Origin: Pleurostoma richardsiae
Taxonomy: Eukaryota; Ascomycota; Sordariomycetes; Calosphaeriales; Pleurostomataceae
Length of the DNA stretch: 64,000 nt
NCBI GenBank assembly: GCA_030052745.1
Contig: JANBVO010000048.1
Span: 124,001 to 188,000, forward strand
Direction: 5' to 3'
Shown here: in pieces, positions 22,263-33,900 of the stretch
Numbering within the stretch: position 1 is the stretch's first letter
How the letters are laid out: the number at the start of each line of letters is the position of its first letter
Made by a program: the position numbers and the translations under genes
The notes under the pieces: model-generated
Told to the model about the DNA's origin: nothing
The model's input: only the letters and a program-made list of their open reading frames with translations
Databases searched by the model: none

Positions 22263-24942
22263 TTATGACATTTCATTCCCCATCTCTCTGAACACGGCTA
22301 CCATCCAAGCTCCGATCGGCCATGTGTCCCGCAGAGAAAATGCACCTGTTGTCCAGTTCAAGTACCGCCTTTCGTAGTTGCCCGCAACTGCTTGGCAATG
22401 TGTACCGAGAAGCGCAGAGTCGGCCACTTCCGTAGTAGGGCTTCCCCTGTGTCCCATTGCTTCTGCGAGCCTCTCCAGAACGATCTGGGCGGACGATGTG
22501 TATATGCTTGGCTTAGTGGGGAGTGCTCCGGTTCTGAAGGCACGGTCGGCACTTAAAACCATGAGGCGCACCACGCGCCATCCCATCATGCATGCTTTGA
22601 ATCCAAGCATAGTTATGAAGGGATCCTCCTGGCACTGTTTGCTCAACTCCGTGGTCTGTGTCGTGGAGACAATGGGCGGCGCGTTCATCAACTCGATCAC
22701 CTGCTCCAAATTGTCGACCTACATATACTCGTTAACTCAGTCCAGTTATATCGAGATCCTAGAAAGACCTACAATGCGTATCACGTCTCTGTCGGCATAT
22801 ATATCTCTCTGATATTTTGCGCGAGGCTTCCCGAGCTCCCAGTATGCTGTTCCTGTCAGCCCAGAGCAAGATTTGGATTATACATCACCGTCCTTACTTG
22901 ATAGAGCGGTTGGAAGACCATGCTCCACTATCCCGGTTGTAAGCAACGCGTCGTGATGAGTCAGGGTCATAGCAGCGTAGTGCCATGCTATCCAGACCGA
23001 GTGCCATAAAGCCTTGTGTGCACCCTCAGTTTGGCCGCCCTCATCGAAGCCAACGGTGGCGGACCCGCTTAGATAGCCAGGCCTTCTGACTTTGGGAATC
23101 AGGTCTAGTTTCTCGTTATTAACTTTGTAACCGCATGAGGCATCCGAGCAGAAGGATTTACCGGCAAGGTTACTTAGCGCCTGGAAGATCGGGACCCGGT
23201 TCTCCTCCGATATCATGGATCTGCAAGTTCGTTAGAGCTGCAACTCGAAGGTAGGAATACTCAACTACTGACAGATAGTGCCTGTTGTCGCTCGAGTCTG
23301 CTCCTGACCGGAGATTAGAGTAGAAGAAGACGCTCGTCAACGTCAAATCTCGTATCATCATCTGTATCTGGACGATCAAGACCAGAGATGCGAACGGCGA
23401 GTACCACAGGAGGCCGAGTGGTTGGCCGGCGCTACGATCCGGTCGTATCAGATGCATCAAGCTCTCGTAGAGATCTCCGTGTGCTGGTCGAGGGTCGGGG
23501 TTTCCATCTGAGTCGTCCTCCTCGTTCATGTTGAACGATGACTTCTGCGCCTGTACCAGGATAGCCCAGGCATTCGCTGTAGGGGCCGACCAGCAGTCGT
23601 CTGGACAGGGAAGCTCGTACTTGATCTCGAGCGCCGACAGGAGCGGCCTCATGTTACAGCAGTTGGCCAGCTGAGAGTCTAGGTAATAGAGCGTATACAT
23701 GATCCTGTGCAATGTTGGCGGTTATGATCACCATTCAGGGTAAACAACGGCCATGCCGTGGCACCTTACCGTTTCTGGGACTCCTGTTCGACGAAGTCCC
23801 GCCACCGCTTCTCCTCCGTCCCGGGCTCCTGTATCGGCAGAAAGCCAGTCAGAAACCCGCCTAGTGCATCGTCGCTGTGCCCTGATGTCGAATCGCTGCC
23901 GGTGCCGTTTAGTGTAGCACCGTCCTGTAGCATTTGATATTCGCGGGCAGCGTCCACAAGTTTGCGGTGAATATCCAGGGCCTTCGGAAACAAGTCGTCG
24001 CGGCAACTGTAGATGGCAAAGTACTCTAACAGGACATAGGCCTGTATTACCCAGACCTCTCGGAAACTCGAGTGATTCTCGCTTGTCTGATCTCATGCGT
24101 TAGATTCGAAACGTATTTGCGCACGCATCGACAGGTCATGATGCACGTACATATTTGTTCAAAGACTTGTAGCCTGCCTCGAAGAGTGTCGTACTGATTC
24201 TGTGGTCACTCGTGGGAGAGTGACAGACGCCCCCAAGACAAGTAATCGCCTGGAGTAGAGGCTCCTTGGCTGTTGCCATGTCAAAGGTTGGCTGATGTAG
24301 TGCCGGCAGCGTCGGATGAAACTTATCAAAATACGCCGCGATGTACTGCGGCAGCCTAAACAGCCAGGAAATATCTGGCGATGTGAACAGGTCTGGCTCA
24401 TCCTCTGCCGTCTGTTCGCCGAGCAAAATCAGTAAACAGCTGTCAGCCACAGGGGGCCGACTTGGACTAGATGCTCACATCTCCAGTTGGGTTCGGACGA
24501 AGAACTGTAGCCGTCGGTGACTTCAAAGAGCTTGCAGCGGTATGACACTTCTGGACATGTCGTTTCCTCAGGTCACTATGTCGAAATCAGTACTTCGTCC
24601 GGAACGAGGTAGTCATTGCAGCTCAGACCTTCGAGAAAATGACACATCGCAGTGAGGGCATGGGAAAGGCCTTTGATTCGATTCGCGGTGGACTAGGGTT
24701 GCCGGGCATCCGGTCAACACGGGCAGGACTATTTTGTCTGGATGTTCTCCATCCTCCTACTTACCTGATCGCGTGTGGCGATTGAGATTCTCCTTGTGGA
24801 CTGTCAGCATCCCTGCGTAGCATCTCTCGCATCGGCAATAGTCACGCTGAAGACGTACCAGTCGAGTGAAGCGGCTTGAACATGCTGCACATGCAAAAGG
24901 CCGCAACGCCGCTGTCCCGCGCGGAGTTCGCGGTGGCTCCAT
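22263..24942 (-). CDS. C2H2 zinc-finger regulator with fungal_trans domain
   Basis: Ten exons (24859-24942, 24765-24792, 24629-24692, 24479-24575, 24151-24411, 23770-24086, 23273-23704, 22898-23220, 22773-22852, 22263-22718) add to 714 codons including the stop. Finger 1 is C18, C21, H34, H39, split by two introns. Finger 2 is C49, C52, H65, H70. The middle region carries the fungal-specific transcription factor domain (AYFDKFHPTLPALHQPTF and downstream helices). An apparent frameshift near 23220 disappears once a 52-bp intron with a CTAAC branch (23221-23272) is removed. It is a nuclear DNA-binding regulator and the only one inside the GGAGCTCC-bearing block. One copy of that motif is about 515 bp upstream of its own start, so autoregulation is plausible. 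Confidence 0.88.
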
Positions 24943-25754
24943 GTCTCCTTCCTGGAGGGGCGGACGCGGTTTCTACGACGCGAAAGTTCTAGCACATGTG
25001 CGCTTCTCTTACGATACAGTCTTACAAGAGAGGACGGGAGGGCGGCTCCATCTGGCCTTGGGGATTGGGATGGCTTTGGGGAAGGGAGCCAACCAGCTGT
25101 GAACTGATAAGCTCCCACCGCACAAGATACGGTTTAGAGGTTGGCCGTTATTATCAAGACGATCTACAGAGACTAGCAAGATTCCGCTAGTCCACATACG
25201 GGATGTGATCTCGAGCGAGAGCGTTTAGTTGCAAGGATTTGGATGGGGCTGGAGAGGGATTTATGGGATTTCTAGGGACGGGGGTGTCCGAGATTACGGA
25301 CTACTGCACGGAGTACGTAGGCAACTGTCTGTATGGAGAACGCTCTAGGGTACGCGGATCTCCTATCCAGAACTGGAGAAGCAGCCTCTCGATGGGATTG
25401 GCCTACACTCCCGGGGGCTTATCGGTGGGGAGAATGCGAGAGACTGAGACGGGAGAGGAGCTCCTCCTCTATCGGTTCTTGGCAGGCTCTACCATAGTAC
25501 AGCGATACGAAGAGAACCCACTGGTGCCACGACTCGAAACAACTCCTGAATGAGTAGCAGGGCTGACCCCCCAACTACGAGCTCATGGGGTTCTTATCAT
25601 TCATTGTCTGCGAAATAAACAAGGATAGGCTTGCAAGAATAGCGGCACTTCAACCACAGAAACAATCGTCGTCGCCAGGTTTGCGAATCATCACACTTTG
25701 AGAGGCCGGGTGCCCCGTGGGCTTCCCGAGCAACCCGCGTGGGGAGAGAAGAGC
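24943..25754. promoter_or_regulatory. Upstream region of the C2H2 regulator
   Basis: 812 bp between the regulator start (24942, -) and the 3' end of the permease (25755, -). It contains the motif at 25457. A 104-codon open frame at 25239-25553 (+) has no recognisable domain and is not called. Confidence 0.5.
25457..25464. promoter_or_regulatory. GGAGCTCC palindrome with adjacent GATA site
   Basis: Exact GGAGCTCC, followed after 4 bp by CTATCG (25469-25474; CGATAG on the other strand, fits HGATAR). Upstream of the C2H2 regulator. The layout is almost the same as at 21150. Confidence 0.55.
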
Positions 25755-27441
25755 CTAATCCAGCGCCTTCTTATCGGCAGTGACGGTCTCCCGGACAGGG
25801 GCGTCATCGGCCGAGCTGGGATGCGACTCTGCGACCGACATGCCGTCCAGCACTCTCGCTTCCTCCTGCTTCTTCAGGAACCTCTTCTCGTAGACGACCA
25901 TCACGGTCACCCAGATGGCCATCGCAATGCAGACTCCAATCATGCACCACATTCCGCGCTGTATCCAATCATTGTTAGCCGACTCTCCTTATGTCTGTGC
26001 TCGGGGGATTCAGCACGACTTACGGTGAACATGGGTGCCATGTCTGCACGATAAAAGATCAGAGGCCAGAAGGCCTGGAACGTATTGCCGCCGCAGTTCA
26101 TGGACGCGATGACGAAGGCGCGAACGGTGTGCGGCTGGTCTCGCATCGTATCGTTCGCCCAGGCGAAGAAGGTGGCCTGGCAGCAGTAGATCGACGCAGC
26201 CCAGTAGTAAGCGCCGAAGATGCCGGCAGTGGAGGTCGAGGGAGCCAGGATGATGGCCGAAGAGGCGATGCCCGTGATGGCGTTGTAGTAGCCACTGAGC
26301 CATCGTCTGCCGTAGATGTCGGTAGAGCACGCCCATATGAGGGTCGACACGACGCCGACTGCCTGGACGCCGGTAGGGTAGTTGTTCAGCTGGTAGACCG
26401 AGTAGTCGATCGTCGGGTGCGACTTCATGTAGAGGTTGAGCAGGGACTGGGAGCTGGCTGCTTCCGAGCAATTGCCGATGATCCAAAGGAGCACAAACGA
26501 ATAAAAGTACCGGTTCGTCAAGATGCGCTTAGCAAAGCTGACAGACAGGATGCGATCTCCGGAGATCAGAGGAACGCGTGCAATGGCCAGCTCCTTCTCA
26601 GGCTGTGACAGGTAAGGCGCCGTCGTGGTGGCCGGTGTGTCGGGGAAGAGCAGAAAGCCATAGAGCGCAACCGGAAGGGTGATGATGCCGTCGATCTGTG
26701 TTAGACCCCAGTCAGCTTCGGCCAGGGCATAGCACGGAGAACGCGACCTACGATGAACAGCCAGCGCCAACCCGGAAGCCCCTGCAGTCCGTCCATGGAC
26801 TTGTGGACGCCCGACTGGAGGAATCCGCCGAACATGCCGCCTGCGAGTCCCGAAGCTGTGAAGAGACCACTCCGCTTCCCGAGCTCCTTTTCGGTATACC
26901 AGGAACCCAGCAGGTAATGCGTTCCCGAGAAGATGCACGATTCCGCGTATCCCTGGAAGAAGCGGATAGCCATGATGTCCTGCGGGCGCTTGGCGGCAGC
27001 TGTGCACATGGTAAAGCCAGCCCAGATCGTGATCATGGTCGGGAAGAAGAACCGCGGCCTCAGATATGTGAGCAGCATGTTGTTCGGCACAATGCCACTG
27101 GTTGAGGTGTTAGGCCACGTCCTGCGAGCAGTAGGTGTCGACAGACTCACATAAGATAGCCGCAGGCGTACACAGTGTTTACCACCGTCAGGTCTGCGCC
27201 CTTGAAGTTGAGGTCTTCCTTCATGCCCGAGACATAGGCTTGGGTGACGTTCGATCGATCGAGATAGTTCCTGGGCGTACCGTCAGTGACACGGAGACTT
27301 CCCAGCAACAAGATTGGGGTCTCACATGAAGTAGGCCAGACAGCAGAAGGTAAGAATGAAGAAGTCCAGCTTGAAGAGGAGCTTCTTCTCCAGGGGCGAG
27401 ACGGGGTCGCCCCGGAAGTACTCCTTCGCTCGTTTGAACAT
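25755..27441 (-). CDS. MFS permease, anion:cation symporter (Dal5/Liz1-like) family
   Basis: Exons 27326-27441, 27151-27270, 26752-27097, 26024-26695 and 25755-25958 give 485 codons. Introns are 53-65 bp. About twelve membrane helices are visible. Family marks are NYLDRSNV in helix 1, GYLIGIVPNN, IRFFQGYAESCIFSGTHYLLGSWY, PGWRWLFIIDGIITLP and FFAWANDTMRD. The family moves small carboxylates such as allantoate, ureidosuccinate, nicotinate and pantothenate together with protons across the plasma membrane. The IDGIITLPVALYGFLLFPDTP region resembles pantothenate transporters of the Liz1 type, but specificity cannot be fixed. In the proposed cluster it would bring in a pyroglutamyl or other acidic substrate. 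A spaced GGAG-GTG-CTCC variant with a GATA site lies about 290 bp upstream. Confidence 0.88.
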
Positions 27442-28617
27442 TCTGAAGTTGGATGCGGGTGTCGCTCAAGCACAGCAGCTCACACAGGACGAGGGAGGTC
27501 TCGTGATATCGTAGCTGAGCTTGTAGGGCGAGGTAGAGTTGCTGTGCAGGAGTTTGCGCAGCCAGTGGCCTGCTCGTTCTGGGAAGTGAAGATCAGAAAG
27601 ATCGGCGGGTGCCTCCAGCATGCCTTTCTGTCGCCCTCCAATGGGCCCCTTATATTGTGTTCATCTGGCCACAGCTTCTGGGATTTCGGTATGCTGACGA
27701 GTCCTCGTCAATCAAGATATCAAGTTCGGAGGTGCTCCTCTATCATGACTGGGACGCCACAGCGGCCTGCTAAAACAAGGGGGTTACCAATAGGCTAGGT
27801 GTCCTTGGCGGACGAGTTAAAATTAACCCCCTCCAAAGCGCGGGTGGGTATCCTTGGCTGATAAGGGGCGAGGACCTGAACCCGGGTCTTGCGTAGCGTA
27901 GCGCAGGACACCAAGCGGCGCTCCGCCCGTTGCCGTAGATTAGAGCCTACACTACGACAGGATAGTGCCGTCCGCTCGCAGAGTCGGGCATTCGGCATGT
28001 CGCCGGCTTCATGCCGCTATCACTGTGAGTGAGGAGCTATTGTCCCGCACTCTGGCGGACGTGGCCATCGTCCTCGAGCCACAACAGATATGTGAGCATT
28101 GGCGGCGTATTTCTTTGCCACCACGCCTGCATTCCGTATAGCCGAGGCACTTCTTGCAAGAGATAAGACTGAGCGAGTTTCTTGAGCACCACCCATCGGG
28201 TGGGACGGCACACACGAACTCGTTTGGAGCGATCAATTCCCACGCCGTCGATGACGAAGTCGAGCAAGATAAGGTACTAAGCTGGCAGGCAGGCTTGCAC
28301 GGGGGCCAAGGGCATAGATGGCATGGCTTTTCGTCGCTTCTAGTGACACGATGGACGCTGCTCGGATGGCCTGATTAAGCTCGTCCCTGAGGAGGCAGGT
28401 GATTGCTGTTTAATATTGCACGCTGGATATACGGTCTGGGCGTATCTTTTACTTAGATACCATGCTCCGAATGAGTTACTCAATCAGAGAGAATGTAGAG
28501 TAAAATCATTGACTACTTATGTCTGCGGCGTTCGTAAATAAGAATAGCAAAGAGACAAATGCCTAATAACCCTGTTGTTCCAGGCACTAGATAACCAGAA
28601 GCAAGCCTTGTATACCT
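27442..28617. promoter_or_regulatory. Upstream region of the ACS-family permease
   Basis: 1.18 kb between the permease start and the 3' end of the 2OG oxygenase gene. It contains the variant motif at 27728-27738. No coding sequence recognised. Confidence 0.45.
27728..27738. promoter_or_regulatory. Spaced variant GGAG-GTG-CTCC with adjacent GATA site
   Basis: Same half-sites as GGAGCTCC but separated by three bases, followed by CTATCA (27740-27745; TGATAG on the other strand, fits HGATAR). Upstream of the permease gene. Weaker than the exact copies. Confidence 0.35.
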
Positions 28618-29957
28618 CTACGTCTTGAGGGTAGGGATAGTGTAGCTGACTCGAGGAACGTTGTCAAACTTCCCGAGGCTCTTGTGCCCCTCTGGATCGG
28701 GATACTCCCCGGCGAAGAAGTCTGCGTGCTTACTCGCGTCCATGGGCCTGTCGATATCAAACTCGTATCTCTTCCAGCCGTGCTTCCTGGCGTCCAGGTA
28801 GTCGGCCATGCAGAAGACCCGGTCGTCGATGGGCTTGTCGGCACCGAGCCGCTGCAGCAGTGGCGAGTCCTCGATCGGCACCAGCTCCCGCTCGTCTGCC
28901 GGCCGGGAGAAGTAGATGACGCCGATGCGGCGCAGGTGACGCTGGTCCTCTGGCGGCTGCACCACGCGGTGGATGGTGGCCTTGAAGACGCCGCCCGTCA
29001 GGCGCTCCAGCGCCTCGCCGAAGTTGACCACAAGCCCATGGGGCTGGTGCTTGACCCACCTGTACCGTCCGGTGTGGTGGCACAGCACCTGGAGGGCGGA
29101 GACGGGCTGCGAGAACAGGAACGTCCAGGTGCCCCAGTCGGTGTGGCCGGACAGGAAGATGTCGCGGTACTTCTCGCTCTCCTCTTTTGAACGAGGCTCG
29201 CACATCATCTTTCAGAGAGTATCAGCGCTCTTGCTCACCAAGCACTGGTGGAATCAAGGTCACTCACGTAGCGAATGTACTCCGTCTTGGAGCCCCCCGG
29301 GGCGTGCGTGGACAGCACCGCCTCTTCTGGGACCTCCAGTATCATCGCCACAAGCTTGAGGAGCTTGATGAGGATGTTGTTCCGGATGAAGTGCATGACC
29401 TCGTACGTCTCGGGCAGAAACGGCCGCAGGATCTCGGGGTGGTCACGGTTCTTCGGGTCGTGCACCAGGATGTTGTAATGGTCCAGCTGCTTCGGGAAGC
29501 CACCCTTGTGTCCCAGGGGTCCAGCGGGCTTGTATCCGACGTAGAGCCCGCGGGCGTCTTCCTCGGGAGTGACTATTGCTCGTGTCAGAGTCTGTCTGCC
29601 GTGAAAACGAAGCCTCCTTACCCTCATACGGTGCCTTCTCAGCAGGCGGCAACGTCATCGCTGCGTTGGCGATCCTCATCTGACGCATGTAGAGCTCGTC
29701 TGAGATGCCATGGTTGGTGAGCGTCAGGAAGCCGTAGCCGGTCGCAGCCTCGTAGAGGTCTTTGGCGAGTTCTTGCCGTCCCTCTGGGGTGTCAAACTTG
29801 GTCAGATCAAGGTTGACGAGGTCGACGAAGTCCACTGTCACACGCCCGGTCAGCCTCCTTTCTCAGGCTATTACTTGTGGCAAGCAGGTTACTTACAATC
29901 CTCCTTTGTGGGGGGTGGTGGGGTGTATGGCGGAAGAAGATCAATGTTGGCGGCCAT
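28618..29957 (-). CDS. 2-oxoglutarate/Fe(II) oxygenase, isopenicillin N synthase-like
   Basis: Exons 29897-29957, 29622-29834, 29268-29572 and 28618-29208 (introns 62, 49 and 59 bp) give 389 codons. It has the N-terminal DIOX_N half (VDLVNLDLTKF, YGFLTLTNHGI) and a C-terminal double-stranded beta helix with H215-T-D217 and distal H273 as iron ligands. The 2OG-binding Arg is probably in the RRIGVIYF segment instead of a standard RxS, a form I associate with fungal members. Cytosolic. It should hydroxylate, desaturate or cyclise a small molecule. Two GGAGCTCC copies lie within 520 bp upstream. In the cluster model it would introduce a hydroxyl group ahead of transamination and retro-aldol cleavage; this is inference. 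Confidence 0.88.
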
Positions 29958-30280
29958 GTTGGGCAATAACTGTAGGGCAAACCTCTAAGTTTCGGTAGAT
30001 ACTATTTTTCTCTCTCTGGTGATTAACAATATCAACAAGATAACGATCGTGCCTATCGAGCGTCTCTTGATAGTTATATTTCCGTGTCTCTGGGATCTCC
30101 GCCTGGCCTGCGTTGCGGTCTCGGAAGCAAACAAAGAGAATATGTCCTCGTCATGCGTAGGGGGCAGGAGGGGCGGCCGGTTACAGCAGCTCTCTGCGCT
30201 CCGAGACACTCACACAGTCGGAGCCATGCATGAACATTGGCCGTGATCAGCAATGAGCAGTCATTGCGTGAAGTGTCGAA

Positions 30281-30288
30281 GGAGCTCC
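30281..30288. promoter_or_regulatory. GGAGCTCC palindrome
   Basis: Exact copy about 325 bp upstream of the 2OG oxygenase start. No GATA site directly next to it. Confidence 0.5.
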
Positions 30289-30466
30289 CTCGTCCTCTTC
30301 GGAGGAGCATCAACAGCCAAGAGACAGAATAGAACGTAGCAACCGTTGCCCCCGTTGCATGCAGAGGTGTGGAGCTTCCTCCTGTTGTCTGGAGGAGTTC
30401 AAATGCAACACCGTCAACCACATGTAGGTTGCGTGGGGCGTCCTCCCGTCCTCCGAGGACGCGGGA

Positions 30467-30474
30467 GGAGCTCC
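30467..30474. promoter_or_regulatory. GGAGCTCC palindrome, extended
   Basis: Exact copy inside a longer perfect palindrome, GGAGGAGCTCCTCC, about 510 bp upstream of the 2OG oxygenase start. Confidence 0.5.
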
Positions 30475-30993
30475 TCCAGGGGGAACACAACAGCGTCGAT
30501 CTCCCCCAGACAAGCGGGTCGCCTCCCCATACATTAGCTGAAGGAGCTTATCCAGAAGCCGGGAAGCAGACGCAATCCCGCTCAGAGCTAGTCGAGTCTC
30601 CCGACATCCCGTGTGGGGGACCAGGGGGAGGAGGAGGAGTTCTGCCGGTCCCAAAATAGATTATTGTTCCGAAACCACTCCGACTACGTCTGACATCTCG
30701 AGATGATTTCGGCCAACCGTGAAATGCCTCGAAGTCCAGGATGCGCAATTGTTACCGAAGAGAAGTTTGCTTGAACTACATATGACCGCAGACGGGCAGT
30801 GACCACTGCTGAGGCGAAGTCTACCCATCTAGCCTCCGCGCAAGGTTCAAAAATTGAAAAAGTAAAATCTGAAGGAGGCACAGGGACAGCCTGTAGTATC
30901 AGCGTCATCAAAGGTGGTTTACATTTCCTGTCTAGCTATAGTGACTTCTATATTCAACTTGCGCCATGAACCGATGTTATTCAACCCAGTGTC

Positions 30994-33900
30994 TCAAGCC
31001 GACTCGCCCATAGACTGGATCATGTCTACGGTACCATTAGCAATGCTGGTGAACCCATGCTTCACCTTGGCCAGCCCATCACTGCTGGTCTTTGCCCCCG
31101 TGGGTTTACCCCAACCTCCGCCGCCCGGCGACTGGATGACGATCCTGTCCCCGGCGCTCATGTCTGCCGTGTTCTTGCCACCCAGGTTGACAACTCTGCC
31201 ATTCCTCTTGATCCAGAGATTCTGGCCCCGCTTGCCGTCCTCGCCGCCCTCGAGCCCATAGGGCGCAAACGTCCTCCTCTCGCTGAGGATGGACACCTTG
31301 GCGGGGATCGTGAACTCGATATCGCGGATAATGCCGTCGCCTCCCGGGTGCTCACCTGCTCCGCCGCTGCCCGGCCGGAGGCAGAACCTCCTCAGGATGA
31401 CCGGGTACCTCCTCTCCAGCACCTCGGGGTCCGTGATGCGCGTGTTGGTCATGTTGGTGTGTACGCCACTCGTGCCGTCCCAGGTAGGTCCGCCGCCTGA
31501 GCCGCCGCAGAGGGTCTCGTAGTAGCCGTAGCCGTTCTCCGGATCGTCCGTCCCGAACGTCAGGTTGTTCATGCAGCCCTGGCTTGCCGCGACGGTGTTG
31601 AACGCCCGGAAGATGACGTCCACGATGCGCTGGGACGTGAGCACGTTGCCGGCGCACACCGCCGCCTCCTCGGACGGGCGCAGGAGAGAGCCGGTCGGGA
31701 TGCGCACGTCGATGGGGCGGATAGCTCCCTGGTTGAGGGGAATGTCCATGTTGACCATGCAACGCAGGGCGAAGATGATGGCAGAGTTGCAGATCGCTAT
31801 CGGCGCATTCCAGTTGCCTGTCTCTTGTCAGTTCACTGGCACGTCGCATCGGCTGGAGCCCAGTGTTCTCGACATACCGTACGCTTCAGGCTCGGTGCCT
31901 TCAAAGTCGAATATCGCACCGCCACTAGCCTCGTCTATCGTCACTTTCAGCTGGATCGCCGTGCCATCGTCCATATAGTCAACAGCCTGCAGCGGCTTGC
32001 CATTCGTCGACTTGTAGATGGCCCGCAGCATGTCCCGCACAGCCCGCTCCGCGGCATTCTGGATCTCCTGCACTGTTCGGGGGTCAGCGACTGTTAGTAG
32101 CTAAGGAAATCTAGCTCGCTACGTACTGTAGAACTGCACGGCATCGATGCCGTAGTCCTCGATCAGCGAATGAATCAGCTGGCTCCCGCGATGATTCGCC
32201 GCTGCTTGGGCCTTGATATCGGAGATGTTGTCTCGGAGACAACGAGTCCCTTGGCAGCCAGGCGACTTTGCAGGGGCCATAAGGAGCTCAGTTAGCTCGG
32301 CCTCCTTGAATCTACCGCCCTCAACGACCTTGAACGCCTTGATCACCGCGCCTTCCTCCCACAGCTCCTTTGAGTTCGGCGGCATCGAACCGGGAAGGAT
32401 TCCGCCAATCTGCAGCTCTTTAGCCCGCGATGCCACGTCAGATACAGTAAAGGGTTCCTACATCGGCATGGTGGCCTCTTGACGCAGTCCAGAAGATAAT
32501 GCGCTTGCCTTCGGCGTCAAAAATGGGCGTGATGACCGTGAGGTCCGGCAGATGAGTTCCACCGCAGTCTTCGGTGGTCAGCAGTTGAATCCCTTTATCA
32601 ATGAGGGGTTACTTGCTTACCAGGAGCGTTGGACAGGATGACATCTCCGGGACGGATATTATTGCCCCAGTGCTGGATCTGCCACTTGACCGCAAAGGCC
32701 ATACTGCCGATCTTTCGAATACGACATCAGCATCATGGCCAGCAGCCGACGTTCGGTGAGAAGACTTACCATTGCAGGGACGTGGGGAGCGTTGGCCACG
32801 AGCCCGCCGTCTGGAGAAAAGACTGTGCACGAGAAGTCGAGCCGCTCCTTGATGTTGGTGCTCACACTTGTCTTCTGCAGGGCCCGACCCATCTGCTCCG
32901 CCACACCCATGAACCTGTGGCCGAATATCGACAGCTGGATGGGGTCGACCTTGGTCAGCGACAGCGTCTCCTTCTTCCCGACCTCCACATCGATCACGAC
33001 CATGCTGGACAGCACGGTGGCCGCGGCTTGCGGCACGACTACGATAGTCTGCTTGTCATCCATGATCAGGGCCGGGCCGCGTATCTTGGTGTGCGGAGCA
33101 AGGCTCCCGAGGCTGTAGACCGGTGTCTCGGACCAGCCTAGGCCCTTGAAGTAGACGGGCTTGGTCACCTTCGCCTCGGGCGCCCAAGTGGTCTCCGACG
33201 ATGCCAGCTCGACAGGCCACGGTGTCGGCGAGCGCACTTCGCTTTCGCCGATCGAGCGGACTCGGTAGTCGTCTACGATGATCTCACGGCCAGCGGGAAG
33301 GAAGCCGAACTGCGTCTGATGAGCCTTCTCAAACGCTTCTAGGAATCCTCCGCTCTCAGGTCTCTCCTGGATCATCAAGGCCGTATCGCTCCCGTGGAAG
33401 CGCATGTTCAAGTACCTCTCGAATCTGATGCGCGACTTGGAGATGCCTTGTTTCAAGAGAGCCTCGGCCGACTTAGCCTGGAGCCTGTCAAGCTCGGCAG
33501 CGAAGAAGGACAGCCTGTCTTCGGTGTACGTGGCTGCACAGGGACTGCGCTCTTCCTGGACCACGTCGGCTAAAGCCATGCCGTGCGCTGATAGGACCGA
33601 CGAGTACTTGTGGATGAGCACGCGGGACACACCTAGCGCCCTGGAGATGTCGCAGGCATGCTGGCCTCCCGCTCCACCAAAAGAGGCAAGGTTGTGGAGG
33701 CCGGCGTCGTATCCCTTGGCTTCCGTGAGAGTGCGGATGGGCCTGCACATGGCCTCGTTCGCCACCTCGAGGAAGCTGTGCCGGCAGGTTAGCGGGTCGG
33801 CCTTCGAGTTGGACATCATGCGGCTCACCCTGCGGCAACATCCTCTAGCGTAAGCTTCTTGCTTACTTCCTTGTTGATCTCGGCCGTCAGCTCCTCGAAG

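Larger units (their letters stand above)
29958..30993. promoter_or_regulatory. Upstream region of the 2OG oxygenase, motif-rich
   Basis: 1.04 kb between the oxygenase start and the 3' end of 5-oxoprolinase. It holds two exact GGAGCTCC copies (30281, 30467), a GGAGCTTCC variant near 30371 and a GTCCTCCGAGGAC palindrome near 30449-30461. No coding sequence recognised. Confidence 0.5.

Noticed and set aside
22263-24942. Frameshift or pseudogene in the C2H2 regulator near 23220
   Set aside because: The reading frame changes there, but a 52-bp intron (23221-23272) with donor GTCAGT and a CTAAC branch site restores it, and all ten exons then sum to a whole frame.
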